From: Parasitella parasitica
Lineage: Eukaryota; Mucoromycota; Mucoromycetes; Mucorales; Mucoraceae
Reading direction: 5' to 3'
DNA: 38,608 nt
Assembly (NCBI GenBank): GCA_025201805.1
Contig: MU619365.1
Location: 6,802-45,409 of the forward strand
The translations under genes and the position numbers were made by a program. Shown in pieces: positions 1 through 10,432 of the stretch; the first letter of the stretch is position 1; every line of letters begins with the position of its first letter. Below the pieces are notes generated by a model. The model ran no database searches and was not told where the DNA came from. It was given only the letters and a program-made list of their open reading frames with translations.

Positions 1-111
1 GAAAAAGAGAGGAAAAGAGAAAAAGATCAAGATTTTGGAACGAGATTTTTTTTTTATTTTATAGTGAAAAAGTCCAAAATCATACAAGAGCATTAGGGAA
101 CACAAGGAAAA

Positions 112-259
112 TTATGAATCAAACAAAGATTCTTCGACATTAGTTGTTGTCAGCTTGAAACTAAATGAAAGTGTTGTCAACGACAAGGCCTTTGCGCTCT
201 TTGTGTGTTCTTTGACCCCGATAGGACCAGCTATGGATTGAATATCAAGCATCGTTTTG
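112..259 (-). CDS. Candidate last exon of an unrecognised gene
   Basis: A minus-strand frame starting after a TAG acceptor at 260-261 runs 49 codons to a TAA at 112-114. It reads as real protein, with segments such as SIAGPIGVKEHTKSAKA and ALSLTTLSFSF, and the last residues are NVEESLFDS. An acidic open stretch (SSEEDDSE) lies upstream at about 340-480 in the minus direction and could be the preceding exon. However, the obvious GT at 341-342 leaves the wrong phase for the acceptor at 260, so I could not build a consistent join. I do not recognise the family. It could be the 3' end of a gene whose body lies between 270 and 800, or a decayed remnant. Confidence 0.33.
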
Positions 260-831
260 CTAGCATCCCTTCACTTTTTTTTTCTTAATGTTACATGTCC
301 AAATTTATTAGAACAAAACAAATCTTTTTGTTTGTCTGCTACCCTCTCCGAATCATCCTCTTCGCTTGATTCATTGCGTTTATATGTTGACGGGTGTCCA
401 AAAGCCATTTTCTGCATCTGTTTCGTTCTTGATTCTGCTCCACGCTTTCTACACCACAGCGTAATGCTTTTTACAATCAAATTTCCTTTGTTTAGGTTTT
501 TGGAGTGTCAATAAAAAGCTGCTTTGTCGGCCCGATTTCAACTGTGTACATTGGCAACATTCAATTCGGCAAACAAATCACCCGCGCACACTTAGTGTAG
601 CACAAATCCAATGATCTAGCTTTTGATTTCTTTAAAAAGCTGCTGAATAAAGAGATGTTATACATTGGTATAAAATTTCAAACACTCAAAGATGCTATTT
701 AACTGGTCTATTGTTCAACTAACCCCAGCAATTAGGGGCTGCATTGTTACATTTCTAATATTTATTGAGAAGAAAGGAGTGAGAGACATGAGAACAGCTT
801 ATAAATATTGACAACGGGTAAACTTATTAGG

Positions 832-1098
832 TCAGGACCAGCTTTGAAACGCCTCATGCGCTTCTTTTTCAAGATGATCGTCAAGAATTTTTTTGATTTT
901 ATACAGCGCATTATAGGCGATTATATGCCAAGAATATATAGCTTGCAAATACAGCTTGTGTCGTCTGCAGTGTTTCAAGACTCTGCGTACTAGATACAAG
1001 TAATCATCTGCAGGACGAGTTATAAACAGAAACGCTCAGATCACTTGATCCAATCTAACATAAACATTACCGACGCATGTGGCAAGATGGTGCGAAAA
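832..1098 (-). CDS. Candidate terminal exons of an unrecognised gene
   Basis: Two minus-strand blocks join cleanly. One runs 1098-1071 and reads FSHHLATCV. It is followed by GTAATG, a 63-nt intron with a TATAAC branch-like site and a CTGCAG acceptor, then 1007-832, which reads DDYLYLVRRVLKHC at its start and ends at TGA 832-834. The second exon is 58 codons long, hydrophilic and helix-like, with basic and aromatic residues (RRHKLYLQAIYSWH). An upstream block near 1142-1190 (RYLIYEE) looks related, but its GTGAGT donor does not keep phase with the 1098 acceptor. The family is not recognised. It may be a real small gene or a decayed one. Confidence 0.35.
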
Positions 1099-1690
1099 CT
1101 CACAATGCAGATTTTTGAATGTTTATGTTTATATTACTCACTCTTCGTAGATCAGATAACGGTTGTGATGGTCAGATGTTGCATCCGCTGTGGGTGCATA
1201 TTGCTATGATGTTAAAATGCATTTCATTTTGGGCCGGAGGATATGTATATATACTATCGTCGATCAGAATGAATGTCTTTACAAAGATCGAAGGAAAGTG
1301 GAATGCTGCCAAAAGAATAAGTTTTCAGCAAATCCCTAGCTTATGGGGTGTTTTTTATATGATTTTGGGTGCGCATCAAAAATGAATAATAGATACAAAG
1401 AAGAGTACATAAATGACACAAAAGCCAATCTAGGTGTGCTTTGTTTTCTTTCATTCTACACTGGCTTGCAATAAAGATTGTCTGGCGAAAGGTTACCGTA
1501 AAGAATCTCTAGATTCTGACATATATCTTATGTTAGTCTCTTGAGCTTGGTGAAACTATACAATCTTATATAGACCATGAGAATAGTCTTTCGGACCTTG
1601 TGACTCCGGTACCCTTATAATTTCAATAGCATAAAACTGTGCATGATGCCGCTTCCTTTCTTCCCTTATATTTTCTCTACACATACTAAA

Positions 1691-2053
1691 ATGCAAAGTA
1701 GTAGCAAAGGACTTAAAGCACATAAAACTAATATGGACCAATACTACGAGTGTCGAATCTATGACAAGAACATTGATGTCTTCACTAGCCGAGATTCAGA
1801 ACATGCTCCATGTCCTGTCGTTGTCATGTCTCGTCATCAAGGATTTCAATGGAACGATGACTTGTTTGTAAACGCTTATCGTCGTAGTGCAGGCTATGAA
1901 AGCCATAAAAGCTCCAGTCTTCAAACCAAAGATGATAAAGTGACGAGTAACAAAGTGGCACAAAAGCAAAAACACCAAGAGCAAAATAGCGAAATGCCCG
2001 CAGATGTCATTGACATTGATTTGAGTGAAGCAGATTGCGATGTTTGGCCTTAA
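1691..2053 (+). CDS. Small hypothetical protein with a conserved-looking PVVVMSR-GFQWN core
   Basis: This frame is open for 136 codons from an upstream ATG at 1643. I place the start at 1691 because residues before it (MMPLPFFPYIF) look like leader translation; an ATG at 1733 just before the core is also possible. The core reads YYECRIYDKNIDVFT, then CPVVVMSRHQGFQWNDDLF, then a Ser/Lys/Gln-rich linker and an acidic tail (VIDIDLSEADCDVWP). Two cysteines lie in the core. There is no signal peptide or membrane segment. The mixed-composition core followed by a low-complexity tail argues for a genuine small gene. I cannot name the family. The gene is convergent with the MIT-domain gene, leaving about 230 bp between the two stop codons. 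Confidence 0.55.
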   Translation: MQSSSKGLKAHKTNMDQYYECRIYDKNIDVFTSRDSEHAPCPVVVMSRHQGFQWNDDLFVNAYRRSAGYESHKSSSLQTKDDKVTSNKVAQKQKHQEQNSEMPADVIDIDLSEADCDVWP

Positions 2054-2225
2054 ACCTTAGTCTAAACGATCAAGTCTGTTCGATTTTAGTGAAAAAGCAT
2101 CTTTTATATAATACGGTGTTAAAAGAAACAGTAAAGAAATTTAGTAGTAAAGTAATAGTAAATAAGTACATGGAAATAAATAAAAATATATGATTATAAA
2201 GTATGTTTTTTGTTTTTTGTTTTTT

Positions 2226-2226
<1 letters not shown>

Positions 2227-2279
<53 letters not shown>
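2227..2279. repeat. T53 homopolymer (A53 on the minus strand)
   Basis: An uninterrupted run of 53 T begins after a short TTTTTTG-type lead-in. On the minus strand it is an encoded poly(A) starting five bases after the stop codon of the MIT-domain gene. Because that gene has four introns, it is not a processed retrocopy. Run length in such tracts is often inexact in assemblies. Confidence 0.9.
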
Positions 2280-2282
<3 letters not shown>

Positions 2283-2284
2283 TT

Positions 2285-4892
2285 TCACTCATTGACCCAA
2301 GAACCACCTCGCTTTAGCCATTTAGCAAGCAATACTGTGATATCTCTCACAACAAAACCACCTATAACGTTATTTATGACAGTGCAAATTTTGATGAGTT
2401 TTGTAATCAACACATCATGCTGAGCTTGTTTTGATTTCTGCTTTTCAACGTGGTAATGATTTAACCAATGCTCTGTGTACACAAGTAAATACAATGTCAT
2501 GATTTGATCAATGAATGCACCCTACCTAGTACGTGGATCTTTGCAAACAGCTTTTGTAGCACCTCAATGTAGTTTTTAAATTGATCTTCACTACAGCAGA
2601 AAAAGATTTCAATGAAATGGATTCAATGCAAGCAATTATTGACATACGTCTTTGTTAAACTGAAAGCATTCATCCGCTCTACCGATTTTGTCAATTTTGT
2701 GCCCCATGACATGAAAGATTGCGTCTTTTTTCCACTGTCCATGCGACTCATCGAGATAGAATCCCGGCTACTGTTATTTTGGTTACTTACACTATGACTA
2801 AGCTGACTTGATCCACTGCTTGAATTGTTTTCAATTAAGCTGTCTCTTTTGAGTTTTTTTGAAAGTGTAACCTGCAGTTGATCCACAGATGTCTCAAAAT
2901 GGTCTAAAAGACGAGTCGAGCTGATAAGGTCGTCGAGGTATGACCAATTTTCAAGTCGTGCTATGTCTGTCATGAGTGATTCACAAGCTGAGGCTTTGAT
3001 ATCCATTGAAGAAAGTCGAATATTTGGTTGTTGCCTGTATGCATACGTAAGAATATACACTTTAAATTTTATAGATTTGTGATTCTTACCATAAACTTTT
3101 GGGTATATAAAGTCTTTGTGTGATATGGGCACCCTCCAACATACTTTTCTCAAGTGCAAGTAGCAGTTTAAGGTGGCTACTGCTAAAATGCCTGTGTTCA
3201 TCCACTGATATACCATCTTCGTTCAAATCCAAATGAGATGAGGTTTCATCGTATATAGCCGTAGAGTTATCCATGATATATTCCATATCCTCGGCAACGA
3301 CAGGTTGAATATGGTCTCTCAAGAAAAGGCCATAAGTACTGTTTCCTGTTGACGGAGAGCTGGAAAGCTTATCTCTAGCTCGACTAATAGCAAAGCTATC
3401 CATGGACAATCGATTTGCAGCTTTTTTACGCATGGATCCTAAACCACCTACCGAAGGTCTGCTTATGATAGGGCGATTCACAATCATTTGGGCCGGGTAT
3501 GTTTGAGAATGAGAAGAAGGGGCTGTGTCAATTGCGATTGGTTCCCTTTGCGGTTTCTGCTGTTGTTGTTCTTCTGTGGGGGATGCTATGGTGTCAACAG
3601 TTGACATGGATGAAGATCTTTGCATAGCAGGTGGTTTTGGGAGGCTGCTGGTACGAGCACGGAAGGTAGTTCTGACTTTTGGCAATGGCGTACTGTCTTG
3701 ATCTTTCTTTTTTAGAGAAGGTAAATTCATTGTAGGCTGTTCTACTATGGAATCCTCGGATGAACTGACCGAATCAATAGAACTGATGGATGATCTATTA
3801 CTGTCAATACTGTTAATTTGCCCAAGAGTTGGCCTCAGCGGTAAAGGCTCGTTTGGACCCAGTAAGTTGTATACATTCCTGTTCATGTCAAACACATCGC
3901 TATCAGTGTCAATAATCTCTTCCTCTTCATCTTCTCCATGTCGCAAGTGATTTATTTTATTTTCACGGCTACTACCATTACGATGATGTTGATGAGTAGG
4001 AGTACTTTTAGAGGTTTGCATCTGAAATATGGGTGGCGAAACAGGAATTTTTGATATCTCCTTTTGACTAACAGGACGAGTTGAAGGAGAAGGAGTATTA
4101 TCCTGCCAATGATTGCGCGCAGGAGGTGATTTTTCATTGATGGAGCCTTCAATCGAGTTAGACGATGTCATTTTTCGCAGCATCATCGCATGCGACGGCC
4201 TTGCTTTCTGTGTAGTGTTGGCGGATTGTCTGGGATGGAAGCTGCGAATGCTGGATTTCTTTGTTAGCCATGACGTTTCTTGCCTTTCCGGTTGAAATAT
4301 TGCTTCTTGGTTTAATGCTTGCTCTTGCTCCTCTGCTACTTGGTTGGTGATCATGTCGGTTTCCAACTTTGAAGTAATTGTACTTAATAATCGAATTCTC
4401 TCAGAATAAGAGTCATGCTATATTATGTGGAGTATTAGTTGCTATATACTTGAAAAGATTTGCCCCTTGAATGTTTTTACGAGTGGAGAGGTATATCTTT
4501 TTCTAACAGGAACCCTGGTTTCTCTGCCCCTCCTTCACTTTAGAGAAATATATAAACTCCCCGTTTATTTCTATCGTAATAAAATCATGGTTGCTATGGT
4601 AACTTACGATGGATTGCAAACGCTGGCGATCATTTTCTTTGTCTACGGTAGCTAAAACACGTTCCAATAAAGAAATGGCCTCTTTATATGCATTGATGGC
4701 ACCTAAAACATCGTTTGTTGAATCGCATTGGACTGCTGCGTTTGCCTTTTGCAGGGCAGATCTTAAAATCAGTTTAGAAACATGCTTGGAATCGGATTCT
4801 GCAGTAGTTGAGCTTGTGGTGGTTGGTGTAGTTGTCGTTGGAAAAGGATCGTTATTTAAAGTCAATAAATTTGATGTAGCTTCGAAACTCAT
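2285..4892 (-). CDS. MIT-domain protein, five exons
   Basis: Exons in gene order are 4892-4608, 4417-3090, 3034-2648, 2590-2526 and 2472-2285, all with GT-AG introns and matching phases, giving about 750 residues. Residues about 45-110 form an MIT (microtubule interacting and trafficking) three-helix domain, with the helix pieces AINAYKEAISLLERVL and LQSIHDSYSERIRLL, the latter restored across intron 1. The long middle is Ser/Pro/Gln-rich and probably disordered. The last three exons encode an ordered C-terminal region ending NVIGGFVVRDITVLLAKWL then KRGGSW, a conserved type of tail in fungal MIT proteins. MIT domains usually bind ESCRT-III tails, so a role in endosomal or vacuolar sorting is likely but inferred. 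It is divergent from the APSES gene. Confidence 0.85.
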
Positions 4893-4950
4893 TATTATTT
4901 ATCAAAATAGTAATGTAATCTTCTTTATATGTAGCAAGATCAGTCCAGAA

Positions 4951-4952
<2 letters not shown>

Positions 4953-4996
<44 letters not shown>
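4953..4996. repeat. A44 homopolymer upstream of the MIT gene
   Basis: A run of 44 A lies about 60 bp upstream of the MIT gene start, so it is poly(T) in that gene's sense direction. Together with the T53 run it brackets the gene. Such dA:dT tracts can exclude nucleosomes in fungal promoters. Confidence 0.9.
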
Positions 4997-4998
<2 letters not shown>

Positions 4999-6018
4999 AA
5001 ATAGGCCAAGAAAATGTATGCTTCGAAGGTTACAAGAATGTGTAAGTGTGTTGATATATTAATAAATAATGTATAAAAGAAAAAAAAGGAAGAGAGAAGA
5101 AAAAAATAAAAAGTTAAACTCCAAGTTGAATTATTGTCCCTAAATACAATTTTTTCCTTTTAAGATCATCCCCTTTTTCTTTGTTCTTTTTGATAGAACC
5201 CCATTCACATTTTTGAACATTTAACATGAGATGAAACTAGCGTCCTGACCATCATATCGTAAATTTCATATTGAATATTCACGATATATTGTTAGCTTCG
5301 TTTTACTTTTGATATTGTATTCAAAGATAAATAAATAGGCTTAAGGAATTTGAAATATCAATTAAACTTTGGGTGTTACTTGTCATACATACAATGAGAG
5401 TACCACACGGTGCAAACACCAAATTGTCATGAAATAAGAAGTGACCGATTTCTCGGGTGCATGTAGCTTTTCCAGTTTGATAATCAACACCATCATATTT
5501 CGGTTCTATTGAGCGGGTTCCATGCTTCTTTGTTCTCAATGCCGTGGTATCAATGGTGTAAGCTTTGTAGCAATAGAGATTTAATACAAAAAGTGTATGC
5601 ATAATAGAATATAAAGAAATCAACTGTTTAATAATACCAAATCACCTCATAACTCGATCGCATTTACGGTTGGTACGAATAGAAATTTTTCATATATAAT
5701 ATACAATCGGGTGCATTTGCGGTTATAACGTCATTTGAATACATTTTGTAATTTTTTTACACGATTTCTATTATGGCAGGATACCCGAAAACTGTAGATA
5801 ATTTTTATAAGAAGCTTCTTGTTGTAGTCTGATTTTTCTCTCTTCTTTTTATTAATTTCTCATTCCTTATCCATTAGTGGAAGCTCTATACTTATTTGTT
5901 TTTTTCCACAGCTGCCCAGCAAACTTTATTTTTTTAACTGCATCTACCTTTACATGTGCATTAACGCACGTATAATTTATATTAATCCATTATATAAACT
6001 TTACAAATAAGCAAAAGC
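4997..6018. other. Divergent intergenic spacer with a doubtful coding stretch
   Basis: This AT-rich spacer lies between the divergent MIT and APSES genes and should hold both promoters. Within it a minus-strand frame at 5321-5623 (100 codons) has an ordinary protein-like middle (KKHGTRSIEPKYDGVDYQTG, then CTREIGHFLFHDNLVFAPCG) followed by a GTATGT donor-like site. I found no partner exon and do not recognise it, so it may be a fragment of a decayed gene. Nothing else is supported. Confidence 0.4.
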
Positions 6019-7770
6019 ATGCACTCAAGCAGTCGCCACCAGAAAGAGCATGCCTATTCTGACTTCTCTTCTTTATCTCCCTCGCAGCCGCATTATATTC
6101 CAAACTCACAGCAATCTCCCTCGTCATCTACATCCTCTGGTGTAAGGCCGCCTACTATCTCAAGTAAGTTCAACAAGCGGGTAAAAATTTAAATGTGCTT
6201 ATTCCTAGATAAATAGACAGCTGGCAACAAAGCGATGATAGTAGTTGGAATCGATCTTTGTCCTTGATAAACAATACTCGTTTATCAAGCATGACTACAT
6301 CAACCATTTCATCCCCTTCTTTACCACCTTTGCCACCAGTTTCGTCTTCTACCCCATCCTTATTACAGTCTAGATTCTACCCAACGTCATCGTCTACAAG
6401 CGCTATGCCTCCACCTTCTGTTCCTACATCGGTGCCTCATTTATTTCAACCTTACCCTACGTTATCCCGATCAAGCAGTTATCTGCATAACTCAGGCTAC
6501 AGTAGAGCCTCTGGCAGCAATAAGCCGCCGAGTCGACCAAGATTAACTACGACTCTGTGGGAAGATGAAAGTACAATATGCTATCAAGTAGATTGCCGTG
6601 GTATTTGCGTAGCTCGACGCCAAGGTCATTACCAGAATTATCGAAGAATCTTGACAATTTAAACTGATTTTTATTTTGCATCACATTGTAGACAATAACA
6701 TGATCAATGGGACAAAACTATTGAATGTTGCAGGCATGTCACGAGGTAAACGAGATGGTATCTTGAAGAATGAACGCGGTAGAGCTGTCGTTAAAGTAGG
6801 AGCAATGCATTTAAAAGGTGTATGGTAAAGTAGAGAGTAAAAGCTGATCAAATGAGCACATTATAAACTGACAATAATTTAAAGGATTCCGTTTGTACGA
6901 GCAAAGGCTCTAGCTACTCAGTTCAAGATTCTAGACGTTTTGTATCCTATATTCTCGGATGATCCAGCTTCCCACTTGTATCCCTCTCATTTGCATCAAA
7001 TGAATAGATTTAATAACTCAATTTCGTCATCAAATCATCATTTAAATAATGAAAAATCTTCAATCCATAGCACCCATTACAAAGCATATGCGCCTTATCC
7101 GACGTCTAGCTCTGTTCCAGACCTCCTTGCTACCGCTCGGGAATCAAACTCGGTTATAGACGATATTGTGCCACAGGTGAATGATACGTACAGCATATAT
7201 CATCATCAACAACAGCAGCAGCAGCAGGAAGAGCCACGAGGTACTAATAATAGCGATTTGAGTTGCAACCAACAGCAGCAGCAACAGTATCAAGGCTATC
7301 AGCATCAACAGCGATCAGATCACTCGACTACTAACGTCAAAAGTCCATCGTTTCTCACCGATTATTCTACCGTCAGCATTAACAGCAATCAAGATTCGGT
7401 ACAAAAAAGGCTAAATTATAGACACAATCAAGACCAACAAGGTACTGTACATTCATCGACAAAAAGAACAACTTCTATTTAGTTACTAAATTCATATGAT
7501 ATAGCCAACCTGACTAGACCTGCATCATCTAATATAGCTTATGGTGCTTCTTCGCAACACAATCCATATTATCAACATGATACCTATAGCAGCACTAATA
7601 AGAACATGACATCCCCAATACCTTCATCAACCAGTAACAGTGTCAGTATATATAAACGAGATACTAATACCACGACCACCATTTCCTCACCTTCAACATC
7701 GCCATCTATGCAGTTTGCAAATGCTACGACAATAATAGACACAAAGACTATGTCAAAGTCATACTGGTGA
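6019..7770 (+). CDS. APSES-domain transcription factor, StuA/Phd1/Sok2 type
   Basis: Exons are 6019-6163, 6217-6624, 6692-6824, 6885-7441 and 7505-7770, with all phases consistent and about 502 residues. The KilA-N/APSES DNA-binding domain covers about residues 155-260 and is built across three introns. Pieces include [51 protein letters not shown] and [16 protein letters not shown], very close to StuA and Phd1. The N-terminus is Ser/Pro-rich. The C-terminal half has poly-Gln patches and Ser/Thr-rich sequence, suggesting a transactivation region. StuA-type factors control morphogenesis and sporulation in fungi and bind short StRE-like sites; that role is inferred here. The donor after exon 2 is GTCATT, weaker than the others, but the acceptor restores the invariant D-N-N-M-I-N-G-T. 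Confidence 0.92.
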
Positions 7771-8396
7771 CAACATGAACTAGATTTTTATTCTTCTTAT
7801 ACACATAAATAACAATAAAGTATAAAACAAAATAATAGCACATTAAGGGACCGTTAGTGTCAAATATCATAAGTAAAGAATCTTTGCTCTTTGTATTTGA
7901 GGAATCTGGATAATATCACATCATGCAAATTGGATTTTGACCTACAGGAATCATTATTGGAAAGATATCATATGGTTGAGTGTTTGAATACAATTAGCTT
8001 ACCTGGATAATCATTGAAGCGAATGAATTCATAGTTAATATATCAAAATCAAGTAAAAGCGCTACGAAATCTGAAACTATGTATTCCTGCAACGGAACAT
8101 TGGAGAGGTAAGGGGAGAGAGACAAGTGCCCAACGTCCTTAGCTCGGGATCGATATCTTGTTTGCATTAAACTGTTGTGAACTACGTATTTTTTCAAAAT
8201 GTACCATTATCTTCAGCGCCTGAACTGCTCATCAATTCATAATATGTTGATATTTTCATTTTTATAAAATGCATGAAGATTTAATACTTGTATAGTTAAA
8301 TTTTAAAGTATATCATATAATATACTGTAAAACTATGTTTTTAAAAAATAGACAGGCCAATCATATCGTTTAAAAAATATAAAAACAATTGAATGC
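7771..8396. other. Intergenic region
   Basis: This AT-rich sequence lies between the APSES gene and the G-rich repeat. A minus-strand frame at 7994-8197 (67 codons) ends near a GTAAGC donor-like site and could be an exon, but I found no matching partner and do not recognise it. No other feature is supported. Confidence 0.4.
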
Positions 8397-8570
8397 CGGA
8401 CCACCGGCGCAGCCGGCAATGGGGAGGGGGTTTGGGGGAGGGGTTAAACCCCTCCCCCAAGGACCTACATCATGAAGTTTTTACGGACCACCGGCGTAGC
8501 CGGCAATGGGGAGGGGGTTTGGGGGAGGGGTTTAACCCCTCCCCCAAGGATTTAAGTCATGAAGTTTTTG
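8397..8570. repeat. Two tandem 87-bp GC-rich units with G4 tract and palindromes
   Basis: Unit 1 is 8397-8483 and unit 2 is 8484-8570, nearly identical. Each carries a short hairpin (CCGGC, 3-nt spacer, GCCGG) and a 29-bp palindrome at 8432-8460 and 8519-8547, with 14-bp arms (TTGGGGGAGGGGTT) around a single central base, A in unit 1 and T in unit 2. Each also has four G runs of at least four within 23 bases (8421-8443 and 8508-8530), spaced by A, TTT and A, a strong G-quadruplex pattern overlapping one palindrome arm. The base composition is wholly unlike the flanks. The pair lies about 135 bp upstream of a Helitron relic and may be part of a mobile element. Confidence 0.9.
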
Positions 8571-8704
8571 ACATTTACTTTCTTCTATCAATATGCCTCC
8601 TGTTCAGACTAAACATTGCACTTTCTTCCGAAAATGTGATTCATGTCGTGTAAATAAAAATTGTTTGCCGAGTAAAACTGTAAATTGAGCAAACTTTTTT
8701 TTTT

Positions 8705-9737
8705 CAGGAACGTGCCCGAAACTACGCCAGACATAGAGCTGCGTCAAGGCCGACAGCACCGGCAGCACCCAGAGCACCCGCAGCTTTTGTTTCTGAATTG
8801 GCAAGAATGCAAATCTCTGATCTGGGCACGATGAATGTTGAATGTAATGGTTGTGGTGCCTTGCATTGGGAAGCAGAAAGAGCTACCAATCAAACGAGAA
8901 ACAACAATCGCTTCTATGCTTGCTGTAAAAAGGAAAGGCTTTATTGCCCTTATTACAAGAACCGCTTGAGCCTTTAAATGGATTGATCAACGGAAGTCAT
9001 CCACGCTCAGCGCATTTTTTGCAGCATATGAGACGGTACAACAGTTTGTTTGCGTTTACCTCATTTGGTACTGACGCCACCCCTGAGCAACTTCAACGAG
9101 AGAGACAAGAAGAAATCAGAGGTGGAATCATTCCAGTTCGTGTTTATGGAGAACTGTATCATTTGCAAGCTCCTTTGAATTTGAACAACAGCCCAAAATA
9201 CAACCAGCTGTATATTTATGATCCGGATTATTCTGCTGCAATTCGATCTGCAGATCAACGGAATGAAGGGTTGTTAGACGAGGCAATCATTGAGCAGTTG
9301 AGCGAGATGATTGCTAATCCAGAAATTTGTGGCAACCTTTTTGTCCAAATATACAAGCACGCTCACGAAATTTTGAGAGAGGAAGAGGAGCGACAAGCCC
9401 TAAATGGTATCAACGAGATGCTCACATCAGGCTCAACCCTCAGATGCGAATGGAGCTAATTGTTGGTGAAGACAGACGCACCCAAAATCTGCCAACTGTC
9501 AACGAGATTGCGGCTATTATACCCAACGAATATGCTGACAGGAGTTTCAGAGATATTTTGATTACATATCGAAATAGCTCCTCCACCAGTGCTCAGGGTC
9601 TTTTCAAAAGAATTAATAAAACGCATGCTGCCCACATGCCCCTTCATTATGTCTTGCTTTTCCCTAGAGGCGAATATCCAGTAGAGGGACGTGGGGTGGG
9701 GGTTCATTGGGGATACCTCCCTCTGACTATTATGTAA
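8705..9737 (+). pseudogene. Decayed Helitron Rep/helicase, N-terminal part
   Basis: Three frames together give the N-terminal part of a Helitron protein. From 8705 the sequence reads NYARHRAASR, then NVECNGCGALHWEAER and FYACCKK, a cysteine-bearing segment typical of these proteins. A frameshift near 8940 leads into 8944-9459 with HMRRYNSLFAFTSFGT and GELYHLQAPLN. A second frameshift near 9410-9450 leads to RLNPQMRMELIVGEDRRTQN and HAAHMPLHYVLLFPRGEY, hallmarks of the Helitron helicase-like N-terminal domain (PF14214 type). The sequence stops at about 9737, well before the HUH Rep catalytic motifs and the Pif1-like helicase. The element is therefore truncated and inactive. A plausible 3' junction was not found. 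Confidence 0.85.
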
Positions 9738-10432
9738 ACTTCTCCATAATTATCAATGCCTGACTGCTTGATTTAACTAAATTTTTATTGTTGTGTAAAT
9801 TATATCTTCCCGCAGGGCGACGCCGTCATCGAGCGTAGCGAGATCAAACGGCTAGTAGTATTTTACTGCGATTATCTAAGGAGAAAATGGCTGACCTACG
9901 TTCCATTCCTAGAATTATATGCATACTTTTGCCGAGTTTGTCATCCAGCTATTCTTATGTTTTGATTCACATTAATTCAAGTACTACTAGGAATTAGCAG
10001 TTAAGATATTTGAGACATACTTTTCCTTGCCATTTTCCAACTGTTAATTAATATACATTCTGTTTGTTTAACGGGAAATGGCCCGAATTCTTCATATGCA
10101 AATTGCTTCAGAAGTCTAATTTTGCATAATCATTGCCTAAACTAGCTTTTTTTTTTTATTCTTTTTTTTTTCTCTGTAAAATACATTAGAACGTAACCAT
10201 TGGTTTTCGAAAACCATTTGATGTAGGTCTGAGCTCACAGATTCGACCAAAAGGGCCGTAATTTCTACCATTCGAGGTACTTTTTGCCCAGCTCGATAAA
10301 TTTTTTGTTTCCATTTAAATAAAATATACTACTTCATACTTCTTTTTACGTCAAAGACGCCCGGTTTTATTGTGATAAGATTATAGAAAGCTAAAAATGA
10401 TGAGAGAAAAGAAACGATGGTGAGTTGTGCAT
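9738..10432. other. Intergenic region with a 16-bp perfect palindrome
   Basis: This spacer lies between the Helitron relic and the 3' end of the L35 gene. A perfect palindrome, TGGTTTTCGAAAACCA, lies at 10201-10216. A GC-richer stretch at about 9812-9855 contains GAGCGTAGCGAG and a short GCCGT/ACGGC inverted repeat ending in CTAG, which could be a mobile-element end. No gene is seen. Confidence 0.6.

Noticed and set aside
2190-2423. Poly-Phe and poly-Lys frames across the T53 tract
   Set aside because: Translation of a homopolymer on either strand. The minus strand here holds the MIT gene's last exon.
8393-8653. 86-codon frame over the tandem G-rich repeat
   Set aside because: The translation is just two copies of the repeat unit (HRRSRQWGGGLGEG), followed by unrelated sequence. 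There is no sign of a gene.
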